From: Schistosoma mansoni
Lineage: Eukaryota > Platyhelminthes > Trematoda > Strigeidida > Schistosomatidae
Direction of reading: 5' to 3'
Length of the DNA stretch: 64,000 bases
NCBI RefSeq assembly: GCF_000237925.1
Contig: NC_031496.1
Coordinates: 16,436,571-16,500,570, forward strand
Made by a program: the position numbers and the translations under genes. The notes beneath the pieces are model-generated. The model saw only the letters and a list, made by a program, of their open reading frames with translations, did not search any database and was not told the DNA's origin. Positions 56,401 to 64,000 of this stretch are shown here, in pieces. Positions within the stretch are counted from its first letter, which is position 1; each line of letters opens with the position of its first letter.

Positions 56401-58850
56401 CTGAACTGCGATTAGCGGGAGTTGACATTCAGTAGCCAAAGCTCGCACAAACATAGTTTTGGAACAACCTATGCACAAAAGATAAAAACCCCAGTATAAA
56501 TGAAAACATTGAGTGAATATTGCGCAATCTAATATATTAGTTTGAAAAATTTCTATATTACGTGACAAAATAAGTTTAAGCATTTAAAATAGTGTGCAGA
56601 CTCAAGAACTATTTCAATGCTGTATGAATAACACTTTCCAATCTTTTTGAATAAATTATCAAAAAGCATACAGTTACTGATAAATCTTCCGACTGGACGC
56701 TTGAATCCGTTTCCTAAGCTCTTCTAATAACCCCAGACTAGCTCTATACGGCAACTTGAACAGGAGGGGAAAAGCGTGAATTACAAAACAAACGTTTTAC
56801 TACAAAGTTATTTTATGTAAAGAAAATCTAGGGTATTTACAGCATTTCAGATGACTTTGAGTTTCTGGAAAGTTCGGGACCCTTATAAACATAGTAGCAG
56901 GATAGGTAATCGTCCAACGTGGAATGTGACACGCAACGCTGCACCTTCTAGATGTTTCTGGGAAACTTCGACTCGTTGATGGTTGAATAAAATGTTTCCC
57001 AGTGTTTTTAAGGCCCCTTTGGGCTTTTTTCGGGGAATTTTCTAGGTCTTCCCAAGACCTTCCTCCTTCTAAACATAAGGCTTCTTCGGCTCTACTTGTA
57101 GCTTGATGACTGGTTTCCGGAGGCGTTTCGACCTCCTTGGTGTCCAGCGACTATGAATGTCCTTGAGAGTCTCCGTCATTGGATTATCAGTAATTATATA
57201 CGGTGGAAGACTCACTTGTCTATCTACCATGTTCAACGTCCTTCTTTTTCTGTGGATTTGATTGATGCGCCTAATCCACGTTCCAAACGTTCCACATACG
57301 TTGTGCGAAACATTTTCTATTCTCTTTTCAATGACTACAGTTCCCAACGATCGTTTTCAAGGCATGACTTGATGACCATTTGATTAACCATGTTAAAACT
57401 TCGGATAGTCTGATTTTGTCTGCATTTATCTACTGATTCAGGTGGCAAAATGATGTCGAATATTGGAAATACATAATAAAATTTAAGTTTGTGGAGATGG
57501 TTGGCAAACAAAACTTACCAACACCAAACTTAATACAATAACATGAGAATTCAAAGTAAACAGCACATAGTAATTATAATAACCATCATGTGCTCACTAA
57601 AGACTAGCTCCATGAGGTATATCCTGGAGTTCTAGTGAGAAGCAGTGACCAGTGGAGTTCAACCGGGTCTGTTGTGAGATAGTAACTCACTGAAGACAAT
57701 GGTGGATATGTCGCTCAATTTTGGGGATCGGTTGAAGTTAGACATTAATACCGTTGGATGTCAGCCCGCTCAGTGGTCTAGAGATTAGGCGCTCGTGCAC
57801 GAGACTGATAGGTTCTGGATTCGAATCTCGCGAGGCGAGATAGTGGATGCGCACTGCTGAAGAGTCTCATACTAGGATGAAACGGCCGTCCAGTGCTTCC
57901 AGGTTTTCCATGGTGGTCTAACTTCAATTGACTCATGAATTTAACTATTCAATTACTACAATCTTCACAAAACCCGATCCAATATGGCATCCACATAAGA
58001 AACACTAGTTTATAGAACACTAACACGCACTCGACTGAATTATATATTTATGTTTTGTTGAATACTTCTAATAATGACGAAATGAACAAACCTAATACGT
58101 TGTGATTTCAGTAACAAATTTGTTACGGATATGTGTAAATAGCTACAGTGATATTGTTGCGTATTTACAAATAAAACTAATTGTAGGTATTTGTAATTCA
58201 TAGAATGAACGTTATTGAAATAACTGTACACTGTGATTAACAACTTCGAATTTCCGAAAATCATACTGAAATGGTAAATTAGCGTTTTCTAATGAAAATG
58301 AGTTTATCTCCCGATATGTTTTTAACAGTTATCTTTTATTTAAAATAAGAATAAGATCGTATTTCACGTTTTCCTGGTTTTGGTTAACAATAAAACACTT
58401 TAATTCTATGGTCGCTGTGAACTTTAGAAAATCCAGTCATACAAATAAAACTTTATAAAACGTAAATAAAAAAACTAGCACATGGAAAATAACTTACCTG
58501 GAGGACCATGAAGTAATATTCCACGAGGTACACGAAGACGCAAAGCAGCGTCCGCTTGTGCATCTAAGCTATTGGGTTTGGCAGCACTAACCAAACGATC
58601 TTGTATCATAGTTTTGAATGTGAGTTTTAGCTCACGATATCCACCAATATCAGTCCACCTTAACGGTTCCACTGAAGTTATATGCTGAGAAAGATTTATC
58701 GGCAAATATGAATGAGATTCATTTATCAAAATTTCACAGAACGAGTCCAATGATTGATTAAAGTTTCTAGTTCTGGGGAAATCCTTTGAATTGTCGTTCT
58801 GTTTGGATAGAAAGGATGCGTAGCTGACATGAACCAAGCGAACCAAATCC
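52945..58850 (-). CDS. AFG2-type AAA ATPase (SPATA5/SPATA5L1-like), C-terminal module
   Basis: An AAA ATPase of the AFG2 group, which releases shuttling factors from pre-60S ribosomes. Four minus-strand exons join in phase: 58850-58498, 56468-56264, 55478-55358, 53406-52945 (about 380 residues). In order: a WTDIGG block; Walker A GPPGCSKTM, a signature of the AFG2 second domain; the YVGDSERNMRRI block; Walker B ILFIDEID; sensor AATNRMDNLD; arginine finger ALSRAGRFD; a TGAEVVQVVQQAA helix. The usual family end (LLPPRSLLNYFSQ) is followed by an unexpected ~45-residue tail with a hydrophobic segment (TLIFPVLILCIAIIFQLVYI). The first AAA domain and the start codon were not found. AFG2B is slightly favoured over AFG2A by the VGDSE and APAILFIDEID wording. 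Confidence 0.85.
53715..53800 (+). repeat. tRNA-like SINE head, decayed
   Basis: GTGGACCTATAGGTTACGG resembles an A box and GGTCCGAACCCCG a B box, about 40 bases apart. No cloverleaf. Probably an old tRNA-derived SINE in an AFG2-like intron. Confidence 0.4.
53801..55357. other. AFG2-like intron
   Basis: AT-rich to mixed sequence; nothing further recognised. Confidence 0.4.
55358..55478 (-). CDS. AFG2-like exon (sensor 1)
   Basis: A 121-base exon encoding ETSASEHVLGEVLMAMDGVE and VILVAATNRMDNLDS. Phases match both neighbours. Confidence 0.88.
55755..55830 (-). repeat. Relic of an Sm-alpha hammerhead
   Basis: On the minus strand: AACTGGCGAGTCCCATTTAA, AGACGAGATGCGCGTCCTG, AATTCCAATGCTAG. This follows the Sm-alpha ribozyme base by base but with core changes (CTGGCGA for CTGANGA, GAGA for GAAA), so it is dead. 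Confidence 0.7.
56264..56468 (-). CDS. AFG2-like exon (Walker A to Walker B)
   Basis: Completes GPPGCSKTM and encodes VRALATECQLPLIAVQAS, the YVGDSE block and FIDEIDLLLPSRN. It ends in phase 2 before GTTTGT. Confidence 0.87.
56690..57400 (-). mobile_element. 3' end of an LTR retrotransposon (pol tail plus LTR), broken
   Basis: On the minus strand a pol C-terminal stretch (57347-57069; RRINQIHRKRRTLN, TPRRSKRLRKPVIKLQ) is followed by a purine-rich tract and an LTR of about 340-365 bp (about 57055-56690). The LTR resembles the one at 33357-33673. Only the 3' end of the element is present. A fossil in the AFG2-like intron. Confidence 0.7.
57567..57980 (+). repeat. Hammerhead SINE, second family, full copy
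   Basis: Same layout as at 48743: 5' region, A box, B box (GATTCGAATCTCGCG) near 57817, hammerhead at 57851-57896 (core CTGAAGA and GAAAC, GUC cut site, stem I GCACTG/CAGTGC; a G-U pair closes stem II), tail to about 57975. Confidence 0.87.
58498..58850 (-). CDS. AFG2-like exon (WTDIGG to Walker A)
   Basis: Acceptor at 58852-58851; 117 codons plus partial codons; ends HGPPG in phase 1 before GTAAGT. Earlier exons should exist upstream (higher coordinates). Confidence 0.85.
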
Positions 58851-59754
58851 CTTTAAAAAACGACAGAATCAATAAGTAAAATAAGATGTTTAAAAAAGTT
58901 GAACTTTTTGAATCATCCCAACTTAAAACACCAAATGATAAAAAGAAGCATTCATGACTTCAAAACAGGTTTCATACATGGTATTTATTCTAGAACACAA
59001 TTAGTATCAAAGCAAAAAGATGATTATTACAAACTACGAGTAGTAACAAATGACTTAATCAGTGTGAATAATACAAACTTTAGGAACATATCGTAGTGTT
59101 AACAAAGAGATTCTATAGAAATACAGTTTGCGAATGAATCAGTTCCTCCAATAAGTACAAAATCTTCCTGCACATGTCAAAAAAAACTATGAAGTTCCTG
59201 AAAGATAATCTACTAAATACGTCATGTAGAGTAATGACTGAGTTAATCATTTTACGAACAATATACGTCTATTTCTTTTATACGTTTATTAAGAATGGCC
59301 AAATAAAGAAAACAAGACAAAACAAAAAGAAAATGATGACACTAGAATACAAATTTCATTTTTGTGTATATAATTAGTCACCAATCACTCCTAGAGTTAA
59401 CGAAATTTTGTGAATGGTCTAACCAAAACATAACATGTTTATTCCAGTTTATAAATTGAATAATGTTGACGACGTAGAGTTCCTGGTTGGAGTTTACAAG
59501 ATAATCATAATCTTGATAAGTGGAGACGCTGGGTGACAAGGTTTAAATCAGTTGCTATAGCTCTTGTATATTCATCCTTTATTTTTCCCTTCATTTCAGA
59601 TTCTTTTATGTATCATATTTACTGACTTCGTTATTTTCGCGTTACACTCCCCAAAGATAGTTTTTACAGTCGCTAATGGTATTATTTCTACTAATACGAG
59701 TTGTGATAATCTGGATTGGTAAATTTCAGTGTTAGGTCTCAGATAGTTTATGAC
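58851..59754. other. Upstream of the AFG2-like exon, no gene seen
   Basis: AT-rich. Searched for the missing first AAA domain on the minus strand without success. Confidence 0.4.
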
Positions 59755-60180
59755 TGGCTGCCCCCAAATACCCTGGTACGGCCAAGAGTGGGGAGAGTCA
59801 GCTCTCCCTCTCGAAATGCTCTCACACGACCACGCATATACTGCCACTGCCAGGGAAGTCCTAATTACTGCCTTCTCGCACCAGGGGTGTTGCTTACGAA
59901 ATTGAGAGGAAGAAAAGCGAATTTCCGGCATTTTAGTCAGGTCGATGGATACAGAGGATCCACATAGGGGAGTTGAAAAACCCTAATTACATAGTAATGG
60001 TGCACATAGGCCCCAGTATCCTGAGGGAAGAAATAGCATACAAACCAATTGTTGGTCACCGGCTACCATGGGACTGCATCTCCCAACGTCGCTCCATCGC
60101 CTTGTGGATTAGACCTTTAGGTCAAAGGCTCTGGGTGTGGCCTTCGAGTAGTATCACAGCTCACACACAAATAAGATGAA
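59755..60180 (+). repeat. ~0.5-kb SINE-like repeat, copy 4, 3'-truncated
   Basis: Starts CCCCCAAATACCCTGGTACG and follows the repeat to the CTGGGTGTGGCC block, but lacks the LINE-like 3' tail. Confidence 0.78.
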
Positions 60181-60409
60181 ATGAGAATAATTACTAGAAA
60201 TACTGTTCTCGTTCCAATTAAAATTCAGACGACTCACATCCATTTGATAATATTTATTTTTATTTTTTATATACTACGTCATTTATCTACTCTCTTCTAT
60301 TCTGACTTTGCATATCCTTATTTTCCAACTTATACAGCAGCTCGCCTATTGTGGAAACCCTGTTCTATCTAAATGATCTCGAGTCACCGACTGGTTGAAA
60401 GTTGAATGC

Positions 60410-62100
60410 TACCACCACATACGAATACTGAAACAGTCTTTCTGAAACCACGCATATCATTCAAACTGGCTCCCTTCAACATTCTCACACTGATGCAGAT
60501 CGGACAACAAATAGGGTTAGCTATGTATTTAGAAAGTCTTAATATCGAAGGCTCTTTCAACTCATCTGAGTCACTGGCAGCAGGAAGTTTGATGTGAGTA
60601 AAACAATTTGTGAAGATGACGAGATGTCAACTACTAACATCTATCGACGTCTTGAACGATGGGTAGAGTTTTTTCGAGGGACAGTTTAGCTGGTCTGTTG
60701 TCCCGGCAACATCGGCCAGACTTTTTTGTTCTCCATGGCCGGCGACGACTGATCCACATAACGAGGGGAAAGTTCTGAAGGAACTCCAACCCTTGAAGTG
60801 CCACAAATCACCAGGCCCGCACGACTTGCACTTGGCACTTCTTAAAGATGGTAGCGACTGTCTGGTTAAAGAACTAAGTTGTTTACGAACGTTTGGAGAT
60901 TAGAGAGTGTTCCAAGATCGTTGAATGAGTCAATAGTTGTATCTAATTTTAGATAGGATAGATGTAAGCAATGGCGGTGTGGATCTGTTGCCTGGAGAAA
61001 GACTTCTCGACCTTGAGAATGCGGATGATATTGTCTTACTGTGTGATGATACCCAAACCATGCAATCCGCACCTAATCAGTTGGCAATCAGTGTCCGCAG
61101 GTATGCTATGTACTTTGCACCTCCAAAGTGCAAAGTACTTTTACAAGACTGGCAGGACCCTGGTCCTCCACTCAACCTGGGTAGTGAGCAGATAGAAGTA
61201 ATCGAGAAGTTCGTATATCTGAGTAGCTGGTGGTAGCGTGAGTGATGAGATCAATTCACGTATAGGGAAAGCCAGAGCGGCTTATGCCAATCCGGGCCAT
61301 CTTTGGCGCCTTCGTGATGTTACTCTAACTGTAAAAGGTCGGATCTACAATGCGTCGGTGAGAGCAGTTTTGCTGTATGCTTGTGAAACCTGGCCTCTCC
61401 GAGTTGAGGATGTTAGACGACTCTCTGTGTTTTATCATCGTTGTCCCCGAAGGTCTGCTGACATCCAGCGACAACACCATGTTAGTAACGTAGAGGTTCA
61501 GTATCGTGTGTTCGGGCACAGCGACGACAATTCAACTGGTGTCACTATCTTGAAACATGACTTCGGTGATTTGGACATATTCTGCGAACATCGTCCCAGA
61601 GAATTCCACGTCGTACATCATTTTCCGACACTGGGACCGGTTAGAAAAAGCGGAGAGGTGGTCAATATATAACATGGTGTCGTGGTATGAAAGAAAACTG
61701 TACAGGACTGACTTTTGTTAGTCCTTCACGACTCCCTGGTTGAGGTCCTAGAGATGATGCAACACAGTGGCTAGAGACGTTGTCAGACATGGCTCAGAGT
61801 AGAAGCCATTGGCGACCCCGCTGTAAATTTATTTTACTTTCTTCACAAAAAATGGACGTAACTCCTTTAACTGGAAGAATTCTTTCTGGTTGTACCTTTG
61901 CTAACTGAACTGCTTCTCCCATTATTATTATTACTACTTCACTATCATAGTTCCCCTTTCTCTTATACGCACCTTACATTCTCTATCTCTTCACATTTTC
62001 ATTGTTATTGTGTGGCGCATATGTATTTGGTACCCCTTTGTACCAATATTTATGTGTTCAAATAATAATAATAGTAATAATGATAATAATAATGATAATA
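60410..62100 (+). mobile_element. RTE-type LINE, internally deleted (copy 2)
   Basis: Same family as 4395-6040. It opens with the endonuclease start (SFKLAPFNILTLMQIGQQIG near 60455), then jumps into the pre-RT linker near 60550 and the KCHKSPG block near 60800. The RT core is missing between about 60900 and 60955, after which come VSNGGVDLLPGERLL, the NADDIVLL box, CKVLLQDWQDPG, SDEINSRIGKARAAYANPGH and LLYACETWPLRVEDVRRLS. The 3' UTR ends TGTGGCGCATATGTATTTGG...TTATGTGTTC followed by (AAT)n. Two large internal deletions and several frameshifts; dead. Confidence 0.88.
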
Positions 62101-62911
62101 AGTGACGGGCTGACAATAAGAATGGTGAATTTGAGAAACAACGAGCGAAACTTTTTTTATACTTTTGAGTGCTGTGAAAGGATGTGTGGGAATCGACTTT
62201 AACCAGATGCCCACATAGTATGACAACGTTTCTTTCAGAGAGACCCGTGAGGTGATAAGCATTATTGACATCATTGATTTTGAAGCCCGATAACAAAACT
62301 AAACTATTCTAACTTCCACCACTGTAGTGCATATGCGACTTTAAATGGGTATACGAATTTTAAGTTTGATTTTGGAGATTGACTATCCCAAGCAAAGTGA
62401 AAGACGAAAAATGAATGCATGTGTCATTTTGATTGATTCTTAACCACGGCACTCAACGTCTCCCGCTACTGGTTACGGAAGTTGCATAGAGTTTAACCAA
62501 GTGGTCTGCACCTAACTACATGTTTCAGTCTAACAGTTATTAACTTCATGGAACGATGTCACATCTTAGTCTTGTTACCACCAGCTCTCTTATAACAGTA
62601 AATACAGAACGTCAAAGTAAAGTGGAACCAGGCATTCTTAGCAGGACGAAAATTGGATTTAAGCATGTTCCAAGTTGAATTATGTTGGAGTATATTGAGT
62701 GCCCCTTTCTTCTTCAATCAGCGCTACAGAATAACTGGAGATTTTAGAGTTTCCTTGTGTAAAACTATAAATATACTGACGTTCTTCTTACTGTGATTCA
62801 CTTCCATACAACTTATCTTATTTTGAATACAACTAAGTACTTGTCCAAGTCGTTTTCTAACTTTGAGGACTAGTTGAGTGAGGTAAAGTGTCCGAATAAT
62901 ACTAAGCAATT
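62101..62911. other. No gene seen
   Basis: Mixed AT-rich sequence after the LINE tail; nothing recognised. Confidence 0.4.
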
Positions 62912-63435
62912 AGGCCCCCAAATGCCCTGGTACGGCCGAGAGTGGGGAGAGTCTACTCTCTCTCTCGAAATGCTCTCACATGGCCAGCGAATATATAGCC
63001 TCTGCCAGGGAAGTCCTACTCACTGCCTTCTCGTGGCGGGGGTGTTGTTTACGAAAGTGAGAGGACGAAAAGCGAATGTCCGGCGCTTTAACCGGGTTGG
63101 TGGACACGGAGGGTCCACCTAGGGGAGTTGGAAAACCCTGATTCCAAACCAATGGTGCACATGGGCTCCAGTATCCTGATGGAACGAATGGCGGAAGAAC
63201 CTGTCATTGGTCAACGGCTACCATGGGACTGCATCTCCTCACGATGTTCCACTGCCTTGTGGATCAGACCTTTTGGTCAAAGGCTCGGGGTGTGGCCCCC
63301 TAAGAAAACCACCTACTTCGGTTTGGGCACCCGGGCAGTATCACTGCCCACACACACACAAATAGTGTGGCGCATATGTACCTGGTGCCCTTTTGTACCA
63401 ATATATATGTGTTTAAATAAATAAATAAATAAGCA
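62912..63435 (+). repeat. ~0.5-kb SINE-like repeat, copy 5, full
   Basis: Starts CCCCCAAATGCCCTGGTACG and ends TGTGGCGCATATGTACCTGG, TTTGTACCAATATATATGTG, then (AAAT)n. The best preserved copy in the window. Confidence 0.85.
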
Positions 63436-64000
63436 ATTAGAGTAACTAAGTCGGATAATGGATACGTAATCTATTTCCCAACTATCGCAACTGATAACGA
63501 CTAACAATTTCATCAACCAATTTACTATTTTCGCCCACTACCCTGCACCTAAAATTGATATTGCTCTGAAGATATTCACCATCAAATAGTTATAATCTGC
63601 GCATGTCCTCTATATTTAAGGGCTACGTGTCACAGACACAAAGCAGAACAGAACAAATACTCCTGAGCAGTACATCCAACCCCTTCGCTGTCAAAAGCCA
63701 GAAAGATTTTTAAATCTGTGTTGAGATTTACCCAGACACCAACCTAACAGGGCTTACAAGGTAAGTAAAATGGACGATGAGCTCAAAAACATCACTCTCT
63801 AGCATTGGTTTAGGCGTACACATTAACCAATTGTGTAGCAGCATTATGCATCTAGAGGGAAAGAATGATCTAAGTTATATCGTAAACCCAATCATATGAG
63901 TGCATTAATGACTTGCCCTGAAGTATGGTAAAACAAGTAACTAAAACCTTTCCAACTGGCGTTAACTTGAAATGAAAACCTTTGCACCAAACGTCTAGTT
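63436..64000. other. Window end, no gene seen
   Basis: Mixed sequence with no supported gene. Confidence 0.4.

Noticed and set aside
58899-59377. Plus-strand frames upstream of the AFG2-like exon
   Set aside because: Lys/Asn-rich, no domain, no splice context; also not the missing first AAA domain.
62002-62296. Frames around the end of the LINE tail
   Set aside because: Ile/Met and Tyr/Leu runs arise from the (AAT)n tail read in different frames.

Overview
The window looks like nuclear DNA of a schistosome (Schistosoma) or a very close blood fluke. It is AT-rich, the genes have short exons in long repeat-filled introns, and one gene carries a 36-base micro-intron. The repeat set is typical of schistosomes: RTE-type LINEs, hammerhead-bearing tRNA-derived SINEs of the Sm-alpha kind, Penelope-like elements and Ty3/gypsy remains. 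The species cannot be fixed by eye.

Three host genes are supported. (1) TAF9, a TFIID/SAGA histone-fold subunit, is on the + strand at 6539-10537, probably ending near 12477. (2) A neuroligin-like adhesion protein is on the + strand at 24406-51363. Its nine exons have mutually consistent splice phases and give 1,234 residues. (3) The C-terminal AAA module of an AFG2 (SPATA5/SPATA5L1)-type ATPase is on the - strand at 58850-52945, convergent with the neuroligin gene. Its upstream exons were not found.

Layout: 1-3.5 kb, 3' part of a broken Ty3/gypsy element with its 3' LTR. 4.4-6.0 kb, decayed LINE. 6.5-12.5 kb, TAF9 with a Penelope fragment and a minus-strand LINE in its long intron. 13.8-17.3 kb, RTE-type LINE that forms an inverted pair with the 8.5-9.8 kb copy. 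18.1 kb, a 200-N gap flanked by inverted arms. 20-24 kb, repeats in otherwise featureless AT-rich DNA. 24.4-51.4 kb, the neuroligin-like gene; most of its introns hold identifiable mobile elements, including hammerhead SINEs, Penelope pieces, an LTR inside a Penelope copy and RTE fragments. 52.9-58.9 kb, the AFG2-like gene with LTR and SINE insertions. 59.7-63.4 kb, two copies of a ~0.5-kb non-autonomous repeat and a second LINE of the 4.4-kb family.

The most interesting signals are hammerhead ribozymes of two types inside the SINEs; two Penelope fragments boxed by inverted terminal repeats; fold-back SINE copies; a ~0.9-kb identical tract shared by two otherwise diverged dead LINEs in inverted orientation (apparent gene conversion around a TAF9 exon); a shared 3' tail linking a LINE to a non-autonomous repeat; and an unusual C-terminal hydrophobic segment on the AFG2-like ATPase.
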